DNA of 42,782 nt from Pedobacter antarcticus (GTDB taxonomy: Bacteria > Bacteroidota > Bacteroidia > Sphingobacteriales > Sphingobacteriaceae). This document shows positions 1 through 6,112 of this stretch, in pieces. A program made the position numbers and the translations under genes. The notes under the pieces were generated by a model. That model did no database searches, had not been told where the DNA came from, and saw only the letters and a program-made list of their open reading frames with translations. Position 1 is the stretch's first letter. Each line of letters starts with the position of its first letter. The DNA is taken from contig NZ_FONS01000015.1 of the NCBI RefSeq assembly GCF_900112985.1, positions 1-42,782 on the forward strand, read 5' to 3'.

Positions 1-370
1 ACTTAAGCAAGCTTACAACTTAAGCCTAAACCTGAGTAACATCTTCGAGAAAACCACCGACAAACTTTATGGTCTGGCAAGACTTGCCAAATGGCATGAG
101 GCGGTAAGGCAATCAGGCTTTAAGTCGTTCAATACGATTTCAAGATCCATTCAGCACCATTATGAAACCATCCTAAACTACTTTGATAGTCGTTCCACGA
201 ATGCTTCAGCTGAGTCTTTCAATGCAAAGATAAAGGCATTTAGAAGCCAGTTTAGAGGAGTAAGAAGCACTGAGTTTTTCTTGTATCGCCTCACCCAACT
301 TTATGCTTAAAAACACCCTTAGTCCACAAGTTTTTGACTTGATCCATTTTTACTCCAGCTGATCCATTTA
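1..370 (+). mobile_element. Right part of an insertion sequence (transposase 3' end plus possible right terminus)
   Basis: The transposase stops at 310 and is followed by about 60 bp carrying two direct copies of GATCCATTT (341-349 and 361-369, 20 bp apart), which may be transposase-binding sequences of the right end. The exact end and any target duplication cannot be fixed because the left end is outside the window. The element ends just before a tRNA-Asn gene and its terminator. Confidence 0.5.
2..310 (+). CDS. Transposase, C-terminal part (ISAon1/ISL3-like DDE type); 5' end outside window
   Basis: An open frame enters from the left edge and stops with TAA at 308-310, giving about 102 residues. 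The stretch RSTNASAESFNAKIKAFR is characteristic of the C-terminal DDE region of ISAon1/ISL3-type transposases common in Bacteroidota; the Glu in NASAESFN is probably the third catalytic acidic residue. No frameshift is visible in this part, so the copy may be intact upstream. It would cut and join the ends of its own insertion sequence. The family is inferred from remembered sequence patterns; the N-terminal half and the left end of the element are not visible. Confidence 0.8.
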   Translation, partial: LKQAYNLSLNLSNIFEKTTDKLYGLARLAKWHEAVRQSGFKSFNTISRSIQHHYETILNYFDSRSTNASAESFNAKIKAFRSQFRGVRSTEFFLYRLTQLYA

Positions 371-400
371 AATGGCGAAAGCAAATTAGGGCTTGAAACA

Positions 401-438
401 AAAAAAGGCAAGCGACCGTTTTACCGTGCTTGCCTTTT
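401..438 (-). terminator. Rho-independent terminator of the left tRNA-Asn
   Basis: Read on the minus strand, AAAAGGCAAGC pairs with GCTTGCCTTTT around a loop of about 14 nt and is followed by a T-run. It begins directly after the encoded CCA of the tRNA. Confidence 0.8.
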
Positions 439-514
439 GGCTCCCTCTGCTGGGCTCGAACCAGCGACCCTCTGATTAACAGTCAGATGCTCTAACCAGC
501 TGAGCTAAGAAGGA
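438..514 (-). tRNA. tRNA-Asn (anticodon GTT), CCA encoded
   Basis: The minus strand folds into a full cloverleaf: acceptor TCCTTCT / AGAGGGA (one T-G wobble), D stem GCTC/GAGC, anticodon stem TCTGA/TCAGA with loop CTGTTAA (anticodon GTT, Asn), T stem GCTGG/CCAGC with TTCGAGC loop, discriminator G, then CCA at 438-440. The mature body without CCA is 441-514 (74 nt). Confidence 0.95.
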
Positions 515-604
515 GTGCTGGTCATTTTAAAATTTATGCAATCTTAAAATGATAAATTGCAATTTTAATACTTCAATAAAAGGCATAGCCCTCTACTTTA
601 ACAG

Positions 605-636
605 AAAAAGTCTCTCAGCGTTGCTGAAAGACTTTT
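605..636 (-). terminator. Rho-independent terminator of the right tRNA-Asn
   Basis: On the minus strand AAAAGTCTTTCAGC pairs with GCTGAGAGACTTTTT (one T-G pair) around a short loop, followed by T residues. It lies 7 nt beyond the tRNA 3' end. Confidence 0.8.
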
Positions 637-642
637 ATTCTG

Positions 643-716
643 CTCCCGAAGCTGGGCTCGAACCAGCGACCCTCTGATTAACAGTCAGATGCTCTAACCA
701 GCTGAGCTATTCGGGA
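643..716 (-). tRNA. tRNA-Asn (anticodon GTT), second copy, no encoded CCA
   Basis: The cloverleaf is identical to the copy at 438-514 in the D, anticodon and T arms but has a different acceptor stem (TCCCGAA / TTCGGGA) and is followed by CAG instead of CCA. The anticodon loop is CTGTTAA, giving anticodon GTT. It has its own terminator. Confidence 0.95.
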
Positions 717-861
717 GTATTCCTGGTTAACCAAAACGTCCTTTTCATGTTAGTGAAGCACCATATGGTTCGTTCGTTTTGGGAATGCAATATTAGGGCT
801 TTTAAATTATTTATGCAATATTTGTAGTGAAAAAAAATGAAATAATTTTAAATAAAAACAT

Positions 862-1779
862 ATGAGCCTGATTATCATAGGAAGTGTAGCATTTGATGCG
901 ATAGAGACACCCTTCGGAAAAACTGATAAAATCGTAGGTGGAGCAGCAACCTATGCCAGTTTAGCCGCTTCTTACTTCTGCAAAAACGTCAAAATTGTTG
1001 GCGTTGTCGGTGAAGATTTTCATCAGAATGACATTGACACCCTTAACCAGCATGGAATTGACACCACTGGATTGCAGATTAAAGCAGGTGAAAAATCATT
1101 CTTCTGGTCTGGAAAATATCACAATGATATGAACAGCCGTGATACACTGGTTACAGAATTAAATGTGCTGGCCGACTTTGACCCTATCCTTCCTGAGAGC
1201 TACCAGGACTGCGAATATCTGATGCTAGGTAATCTTGCCCCACAAACACAGCAAACGGTGATTAAAAGGCTTAAAAACCGCCCTAAACTGATTGTTCTGG
1301 ATACAATGAACTTCTGGATGGATGTAGCGCTGAATGATTTGCTGGAAACTTTAAAACTGGTTGATGTATTAACAATCAATGACGAAGAAGCCCGTCAGTT
1401 ATCAGGAGAATACTCCCTGGTTAAAGCCGCTAAGAAAATCCTGACTCTGGGTCCAAAATACCTGATTATTAAAAAAGGTGAACATGGCGCTTTATTATTC
1501 CATGAAGACCAGGTCTTCTCGACCCCTGCACTTCCGCTCGCTGAAGTATTTGACCCGACCGGAGCAGGAGACACGTTCGCTGGAGGTTTTATCGGTTACC
1601 TGGCTAAAGTAGGCACGATAAACTTTAACAATATGAAAAATGCAATAGTATTCGGTTCTGCACTGGCTTCCTTCTGCGTCGAGAAATTCGGTACGGAAAG
1701 AATTATCAATCTGACAGAAGAAGAAATTGCTGCCCGCGTAAAAGAGTTTGTGAAATTGAGTTCTTTTAATATTGCCTAA
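862..1779 (+). CDS. PfkB/ribokinase-family sugar kinase
   Basis: This 305-residue protein is a cytoplasmic ATP-dependent kinase of the PfkB (ribokinase) family. The N-terminal glycine pair of the sugar site is VGGAATYAS (about residues 25-33). The C-terminal PfkB signature DPTGAGDTFAGGF starts at residue 231, with D237 the expected catalytic base and GAGD forming the anion hole. Length is normal for the family. The substrate (sugar or nucleoside) cannot be told from sequence. The ATG is preceded by an AT-rich leader without a clear Shine-Dalgarno site; a weak AATATTTG lies at 817-824. The gene stands alone and ends in a strong terminator shared with the convergent cytochrome-b5-like gene. Confidence 0.9.
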   Translation: MSLIIIGSVAFDAIETPFGKTDKIVGGAATYASLAASYFCKNVKIVGVVGEDFHQNDIDTLNQHGIDTTGLQIKAGEKSFFWSGKYHNDMNSRDTLVTELNVLADFDPILPESYQDCEYLMLGNLAPQTQQTVIKRLKNRPKLIVLDTMNFWMDVALNDLLETLKLVDVLTINDEEARQLSGEYSLVKAAKKILTLGPKYLIIKKGEHGALLFHEDQVFSTPALPLAEVFDPTGAGDTFAGGFIGYLAKVGTINFNNMKNAIVFGSALASFCVEKFGTERIINLTEEEIAARVKEFVKLSSFNIA

Positions 1780-1791
1780 ACAGGCAAATAC

Positions 1792-1826
1792 AAAAAAAAG
1801 CTGACGGTATCTCGTCAGCTTTTTTT
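1792..1826. terminator. Bidirectional terminator between sugar kinase and cytochrome b5-like gene
   Basis: AAAAAAAGCTGACG pairs with CGTCAGCTTTTTTT around a 6-nt loop, with an A-run on one side and a T-run on the other. It serves both convergent genes; the stop codon of the minus-strand gene (1825-1827) lies in the T-run. Confidence 0.85.
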
Positions 1827-2061
1827 AAGTTTTCAACTTGCCCACAACTTTAAATTTCTCAAATACCTTTTCGGTGTGTGGCGCATCCTTCAGCTCCGGA
1901 GTTAGATCTTGCCCTGCCCAGTGCTCATAATGTTTTCCATTGCGCCAAAGACGACTAGCTGAAACATCGTAAATAAGCCCTTTAAACGCTACCCAGATCT
2001 GCGGTTTATCTTGTCCGTTGCGTAAAGCCAATTGTTGCTTTGTATATTCCTGTACATCCAT
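1825..2061 (-). CDS. Small cytochrome b5-like heme-binding domain protein
   Basis: From the ATG at 2059-2061 (MDVQEYTKQQL) the protein is 78 residues, one stand-alone cytochrome b5-like domain. WVAFKGLIYDVSASRLW matches the first part of the fold, and HYEHWAGQDLT followed by DAPH supplies the conserved histidines of the bacterial heme/steroid-binding type. There is no signal peptide or membrane segment, so it is probably a soluble cytoplasmic electron carrier or ligand-binding domain. An upstream in-frame ATG at 2109 would overlap the lycopene cyclase gene by more than 40 bp and add residues outside the fold, so it was not used. The gene begins 4 bp after the cyclase stop, suggesting co-translation. 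A role as electron donor to a carotenoid or lipid hydroxylase is only a guess. Confidence 0.75.
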   Translation of the reverse strand: MDVQEYTKQQLALRNGQDKPQIWVAFKGLIYDVSASRLWRNGKHYEHWAGQDLTPELKDAPHTEKVFEKFKVVGKLKT

Positions 2062-2065
2062 CCGC

Positions 2066-2743
2066 TCAGGATTTGGCTTTACTTTTAAACAATTCGTAAA
2101 AATACACACTGAACAACATCATCGACATAAAGTAGAACGGTGTTTCAAAGGGCAAACCCAACAGGTTAAAATCCAGTGTAGCCTCCTGATGGAACTGAAC
2201 GACTGGTAAATTAGCTGCTATACCGTAAAAAATATAAAAAGGGATTAGTGACACAAGAAACGCCCGGTAAAACCGATACATAAACCTCAGGTTATTCACA
2301 TATTCGATATATAAAAGAAGAAGAAGCAATATGGCGAAAGTAAAAAGAGTATAATACTTTTGATATCCGAAATACAACATTGCAATACATACGCCAAGCA
2401 TCAGGTTACTTAGTGCAAGACTGTATGGCTGATATTTTTGATCCGGGTAACGGGAATTCAGATAAAGATAGATAGCCAGGCCCATTAAAGGCAACGCAAG
2501 TAAAGCGAGCAATTCTTCTACCGGAAGTTGCCAGAGAATTGTACCGGTCAGGTACGGAGGATTAAAAACAATCACTTTTAGCTGCGTCAAAAACTCCGTA
2601 GGAATAGAAAAAGCAAAAACATTGATCATTACCGCAAGCCCGATATATTTGCGGTTAGCGGCAAACCCATTCTTACTCATAAAGATCAGGAGTATAGCCA
2701 GGGCCACCAGGCCGAGATCCAATAGAAGGTATGTCATGTTCAT
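2066..2743 (-). CDS. Lycopene cyclase domain protein (fused CrtYc/CrtYd type)
   Basis: A hydrophobic protein of 223-225 residues with about six or seven membrane helices, the size of fused heterodimeric-type lycopene beta-cyclases. Such enzymes turn lycopene into cyclic carotenoids in the inner membrane. The first half carries LPVEELLALLALP, matching the PxEE motif of the family; the second half has LPFETPFYF, where the second acidic position of the usual PxE(E/D) motif is Thr. Start: ATG at 2741-2743 or 2735-2737. A longer frame from 2845 would run through the sigma-factor terminator and is rejected. It is probably co-transcribed with the cytochrome b5-like gene and lies downstream of an ECF sigma gene. 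Phytoene synthase and desaturase genes are not in the window. Confidence 0.7.
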   Translation of the reverse strand: MNMTYLLLDLGLVALAILLIFMSKNGFAANRKYIGLAVMINVFAFSIPTEFLTQLKVIVFNPPYLTGTILWQLPVEELLALLALPLMGLAIYLYLNSRYPDQKYQPYSLALSNLMLGVCIAMLYFGYQKYYTLFTFAILLLLLLYIEYVNNLRFMYRFYRAFLVSLIPFYIFYGIAANLPVVQFHQEATLDFNLLGLPFETPFYFMSMMLFSVYFYELFKSKAKS

Positions 2744-2761
2744 TCTGGTCGGGTTAATCGC

Positions 2762-2769
2762 CAAAAATA
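2762..2769 (-). promoter_or_regulatory. Candidate -7 promoter element for the lycopene cyclase gene
   Basis: Minus strand TATTTTTG matches TAnnTTTG and would place transcription start about 15 nt before the chosen ATG, downstream of the sigma-factor terminator. No well-spaced -33 TTTG is seen, so support is limited. Confidence 0.35.
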
Positions 2770-2822
2770 TACTTTTGAAAGCAAATCCTGCTTTAAAATT
2801 CCTTTTCGATTCAAAACCACAT

Positions 2823-2855
2823 AAAAAAACCGTCTGCAGCTTCACTACGGACGGT
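2823..2855 (-). terminator. Terminator of the ECF sigma factor gene
   Basis: On the minus strand ACCGTC and GACGGT form a stem with a loop of about 15 nt, followed by seven T residues. It lies 25 bp after the sigma-factor stop and separates that gene from the lycopene cyclase gene. Confidence 0.7.
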
Positions 2856-2879
2856 CATAAAAAACAAGTTTTTTAGCTG

Positions 2880-3410
2880 CTAAACCACTTCTGTTCCCAG
2901 AATTTCTTTAGAATATGTTTTCAAATATTTTTTCAGAATCTGACGGGCAACATGAATTCGGGTCTTAACTGTACCGATAGGTATGTTCAGCATATCAGCA
3001 ATTTCATGATACTTATAACCTTCAAAGTACTTCACGAAAGGCACGTAATATTCAGGTGCGAGTGTATCCAGCGCCTTATTGATATCTCCAATGATAAACT
3101 TACTATCAATAGTATTTTTAGTTGCACTATAGTGCAGATTAGCAGATGATATGTCTTCAGACTGAGTAATTAATGCATTCGTTTTAACCAGCCTTCTGTA
3201 ATTGTTGATAAAGGTGTTTTTCATGATGGTGAATAACCATCCTTTAAGATTTGTTCCTTCCTTAAATTTACTATAGTAAGTCACAGCTTTTAGCATGGTG
3301 TCCTGAACCAGATCATTTGCATCCTCAATATCCTTTGTAAAATTTAAAGCAAATGACTGCAAAGAGACGGAGTGGCGATGGAGCTGTAGATTAAATTCAT
3401 TCTTTGTCAT
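2880..3410 (-). CDS. ECF-type RNA polymerase sigma factor
   Basis: This 176-residue protein has the two-domain layout of extracytoplasmic-function sigma factors. Region 2 contains DANDLVQDTMLKA (about residues 29-41) and GWLFTIMKNTFINNYRR, the -10 recognition and melting part. Region 4 is the helix-turn-helix YHEIADMLNIPIGTVKTRI near the C-terminus, which reads the -35 element. No anti-sigma gene is adjacent. From memory, this sigma type (KFKEGTNLKGWLFTIMKNTF) is found beside carotenoid and light-response genes in many Bacteroidota, which fits the lycopene cyclase gene just downstream. A role in light or oxidative stress is inferred. A palindrome at 3442-3454 lies upstream of the ATG. Confidence 0.9.
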   Translation of the reverse strand: MTKNEFNLQLHRHSVSLQSFALNFTKDIEDANDLVQDTMLKAVTYYSKFKEGTNLKGWLFTIMKNTFINNYRRLVKTNALITQSEDISSANLHYSATKNTIDSKFIIGDINKALDTLAPEYYVPFVKYFEGYKYHEIADMLNIPIGTVKTRIHVARQILKKYLKTYSKEILGTEVV

Positions 3411-3441
3411 AATGTCTAAGTTTTTAAGTTAACGAACAAAA

Positions 3442-3454
3442 TAACAAGCTGTTA
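3442..3454. promoter_or_regulatory. Inverted repeat upstream of the ECF sigma gene, possible operator
   Basis: TAACA-AGC-TGTTA is a perfect 5-bp inverted repeat located 32-44 bp upstream of the sigma ATG, beside a near-consensus -7 element (minus strand TTATTTTG, 3437-3444). It could bind a dimeric regulator such as the MerR-type protein encoded at 26257, but this is untested. Confidence 0.3.
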
Positions 3455-3577
3455 CAAAGAAGCACTACCCAATCTGTTTAAGCTTGCATACTAACACTTA
3501 TACAATAGATGTACCAAAATGGCCACAGATTTTTTTCTAAACAAGCAAAGCCGCTCCCCGGCAGGCTAACCGCTATA

Positions 3578-4594
3578 TCACAAAATATTTACTTCCCTTT
3601 CTAGTTTTAGACCAAACTTGGCATATACCGCCTCAATAATTTTTTCTGAAAAACTATACACTTCTTCACCAGTAGCGCCACCGTGATTCACTAAAACAAG
3701 CGCCTGATTCTTCCATGTTCCCGTTTGACCGTCTCTTATTCCTTTAAATCCACACTGTTCAATGAGCCAGCCAGCCGCCAGTTTTCTGCAGCCAGAGCCA
3801 GCAGGAAAACTAACCAGGTTTGGGAAGTTTGCAATCAACCCGTCAAACTGACTTTCAGGAATCACTGGATTTTTAAAGAAACTACCGGCATTTCCAATGG
3901 TTGAAGGATCCGGGAGTTTGCTAACGCGTATCTCAGCAACAACCCCCGAAATATCGGCAATACCCGGATTTACTATATTCCGTTCATTAAGCACCGCCTG
4001 TATAGCACCATAGCCCGTATTTACAGCCGCAGGCTGAGGTAAACGAAACGTAACCCCGGTAATAATAAAACGCCCTTTAAGTTCATGTTTAAAGACACTG
4101 TCTCGGTAAGCGAAACCACATTCCTCAAAGCTAAAAGTTTTGAATTCGCCGGTCGCCAGTTCAAAAGCTTCACATGAATAGAAAATATCCATCAGCTCAA
4201 CACCATATGCACCAATGTTCTGAATCGGAGAAGCACCAGCGGTACCAGGAATAAGGCTTAGGTTTTCCATTCCTGCATATCCGTTATTCACACAGTACAT
4301 AACCAGATCATGCCATACCACACCGGCACCAGCAGTTACATAAACGGTTTGACTGTCAATTGAAGCCTGAATACCAGGAATGCTCATTTTAATAATCAGT
4401 CCCTGAAAATCTGAACGGAAAAGCAAATTACTTCCCCCGCCAATTACCAATATACGCTCCGTCCTGAAAACATCCGAAAGGCGTAATTCCAGTAAATCCT
4501 TAGCTTCTGTGATTTCTACGAAGTAGCGGGCATTGACATCGATACCGAATGTGTTATAAGGTTTTAAGGAGATATTTTCCTGAATTAAAAACAT
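3578..4594 (-). CDS. murB: UDP-N-acetylenolpyruvoylglucosamine reductase MurB
   Basis: Starting at the ATG at 4592-4594 (MFLIQENISLKPYNTFG) the protein has 338 residues, like type I MurB. It reduces UDP-GlcNAc-enolpyruvate to UDP-MurNAc with FAD and NADPH, an early cytoplasmic step of peptidoglycan synthesis. The FAD-binding segment reads VIGGGSNLL (about residue 50) and LIPGTAGASPIQNIGAYGVE (about 114-133). Catalytic residues visible are Y163-R164 (FAYRDS), S238 (GNAGSFFKNP) and the C-terminal Glu in LEREVNIL. The frame extends to 4621, but a TAnnTTTG match at 4619-4626 and the usual MurB N-terminus favour 4594. It is a single gene, divergent from the first TetR gene. Confidence 0.95.
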   Translation of the reverse strand: MFLIQENISLKPYNTFGIDVNARYFVEITEAKDLLELRLSDVFRTERILVIGGGSNLLFRSDFQGLIIKMSIPGIQASIDSQTVYVTAGAGVVWHDLVMYCVNNGYAGMENLSLIPGTAGASPIQNIGAYGVELMDIFYSCEAFELATGEFKTFSFEECGFAYRDSVFKHELKGRFIITGVTFRLPQPAAVNTGYGAIQAVLNERNIVNPGIADISGVVAEIRVSKLPDPSTIGNAGSFFKNPVIPESQFDGLIANFPNLVSFPAGSGCRKLAAGWLIEQCGFKGIRDGQTGTWKNQALVLVNHGGATGEEVYSFSEKIIEAVYAKFGLKLEREVNIL

Positions 4595-4618
4595 AGCAGT
4601 ACTATAAATAATTTGAAG

Positions 4619-4626
4619 CAAATGTA
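4619..4626 (-). promoter_or_regulatory. Candidate -7 promoter element for murB
   Basis: Minus strand TACATTTG fits TAnnTTTG and predicts a leader of about 20 nt before the ATG at 4594. A TTTG (minus, 4651-4654) lies 24 nt upstream, slightly farther than the usual 19-21. Confidence 0.4.
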
Positions 4627-4744
4627 ATTGTTAAAGCCATATTTATCCCTCAAATACATTATTTAATAATTTTTCCTAATTTACATCCGGTTAAATTCTG
4701 CAGTCCGTCAGGACATAAAAAAGCAAAAGTACGCCTCACAAACA

Positions 4745-5359
4745 ATGGAAAATCAAGATAGAAAAAGACTTTTAATCATAGATGCCGCACTGAAGAGATT
4801 CGCTCATTACGGGCTTGCGAAAACTACGATGACGGAGATTGCAAAGGACATTGCATTCTCAAAAGCCTTGCTTTATTATTATTTCCCAGATAAACTGAGT
4901 CTTTATGTCAGTGTGATCGAACATCTGATGCACCAGATTAGCCGGGATCTTGTCAAGTCCGTCGAAAAAACAAGCAGTGCTGCCGAAGGAATATTGATGC
5001 TGGTTCAAAAAAGACAGGCATTTATCCAGAAATACTATAAGCTCATTGAATACACCAAAATGATGGGCCCGGAATTACCGGATGAACTTCAGGATAAATT
5101 TACAAGAGCGAGAGCTTTTGAGCTGAAAATCATAACGGGGCTACTAAATAAAGGGAATGCATCTGGTGAGTTCTCAGTGGCCGACCTGAACTTTACAACT
5201 GAAATTTTTGTCGAGGCTATTTCTGGCATACACTTCAATATTTTAAACCGCTCTAAAATCATTTACCCAGATAAAGAGCAGTTTAAACTCATATTCCTCA
5301 AAGAGAAACGCTTCACAGAAATCTTTTTAGCAGGTCTTAAACAGACTAATAGGTCATGA
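4745..5359 (+). CDS. TetR/AcrR-family transcriptional regulator (first of a tandem pair)
   Basis: A 204-residue TetR regulator. The N-terminal helix-turn-helix covers about residues 8-55 with the family pattern GLAKTTMTEIAKDIAFSK followed by LLYYYFPDKLSLY. The C-terminal ligand domain is variable and gives no ligand. The DNA-binding half closely resembles that of the next gene, so the two are paralogues from a tandem duplication. It lies 114 bp before the second tetR, which precedes an RND efflux operon; the pair probably controls that operon. A possible promoter (TTTA-N21-TAATTTTT, 4642-4674) is near consensus. Whether it represses its own gene, the second tetR or both cannot be told. Confidence 0.9.
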   Translation: MENQDRKRLLIIDAALKRFAHYGLAKTTMTEIAKDIAFSKALLYYYFPDKLSLYVSVIEHLMHQISRDLVKSVEKTSSAAEGILMLVQKRQAFIQKYYKLIEYTKMMGPELPDELQDKFTRARAFELKIITGLLNKGNASGEFSVADLNFTTEIFVEAISGIHFNILNRSKIIYPDKEQFKLIFLKEKRFTEIFLAGLKQTNRS

Positions 5360-5402
5360 GTTTGTCATATTAACAATCTAGAACACTTCTTTTCAAGTAA
5401 AG

Positions 5403-5454
5403 TTTCCTAAATAACTATTCTAGCTATATTTTTGACTTTTAAAAATATAAAGTC
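5403..5454 (+). promoter_or_regulatory. Promoter and overlapping palindromes of the second tetR gene
   Basis: TTTC (5403-5406), a 20-bp spacer and TATTTTTG (5427-5434) match the Bacteroidota TTTG-N19-21-TAnnTTTG pattern. The -7 element lies inside a 9-bp inverted repeat, TATATTTTT (5425-5433) with AAAAATATA (5441-5449). A second nested repeat, GACTTT (5434-5439) with AAAGTC (5449-5454), overlaps it. This is a fitting operator site for a TetR dimer, giving autorepression of the tetR2-efflux operon. Confidence 0.55.
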
Positions 5455-5473
5455 AGATAGTAAAAAGGTAGAA

Positions 5474-6082
5474 ATGGCAGAAACTGATAAAAAGAGAGAA
5501 TTAATTTTAGAGGGTGCAATCAAACGGTTTACACATTTTGGTATTAATAAAACAACGATGAATGAGATAGCGGAAGATCTGTCCGTTTCCAAACCATCTC
5601 TGTATTATTACTTTCCGGACAAATCCAGTCTTATACTCGGTGTAGTTGAACGAATTTTCGAAGACTATTTCAATATGATGAATAAGGATCAGAAATCGGG
5701 AGACAACATCGCAACAACTTTACTTCACAGTATAGAAGTTAAGCATAAGTTTTTCCAAAAATATTATATGCTTCATCTTTCAAACGGCAATACTGACTCT
5801 TCACTTAACTCGGTGGAGCTGAAAAATTACCTGTCAGAGAAATTTATACAGAACAGAGTTCTTCATGAGAAGATCTTCGAGCAGGCAATTGCCAACGGTG
5901 AAATTTTGCCACAGGAAGACATTGCTAAAATAGCAGAGCTCTATCTGGCCAGCCAAGCCGGACTAACCTCCCTTTGCGTAATGCATGGCAATAAAGAGCT
6001 TATCCCCGACAAAAAAGAGTTGAGAACCATGAAAGAAAAACAGATCATGTTATCCAGGATTTTCATTAAAGGCTTACAATAG
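5474..6082 (+). CDS. TetR/AcrR-family transcriptional regulator (second of a tandem pair)
   Basis: With the ATG at 5474 (MAETDKKRELILEGAIKR) the protein is 202 residues. The helix-turn-helix reads GINKTTMNEIAEDLSVSK then SLYYYFPDKSSLI, very similar to the preceding TetR protein. The frame is open from 5432, but that start lies inside the predicted promoter and operator (5403-5454), so 5474 was chosen; GGTAGA lies just before it. The C-terminal half is a TetR ligand domain of unknown specificity. The stop is 30 bp before the TolC-like gene and no terminator intervenes, so it is likely the first gene of the efflux operon and its regulator. Confidence 0.9.
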   Translation: MAETDKKRELILEGAIKRFTHFGINKTTMNEIAEDLSVSKPSLYYYFPDKSSLILGVVERIFEDYFNMMNKDQKSGDNIATTLLHSIEVKHKFFQKYYMLHLSNGNTDSSLNSVELKNYLSEKFIQNRVLHEKIFEQAIANGEILPQEDIAKIAELYLASQAGLTSLCVMHGNKELIPDKKELRTMKEKQIMLSRIFIKGLQ

Positions 6083-6112
6083 CAACCACCTATATTCCAA
6101 CAATCCTAATTT

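Noticed and set aside
2744..2845. N-terminal extension of the lycopene cyclase
   Set aside because: It would include the terminator of the sigma-factor gene and a likely promoter; the membrane protein begins naturally at 2743 or 2737.
4595..4621. Upstream ATG extension of murB
   Set aside because: Extra residues precede the standard MurB N-terminus and overlap a predicted promoter element.
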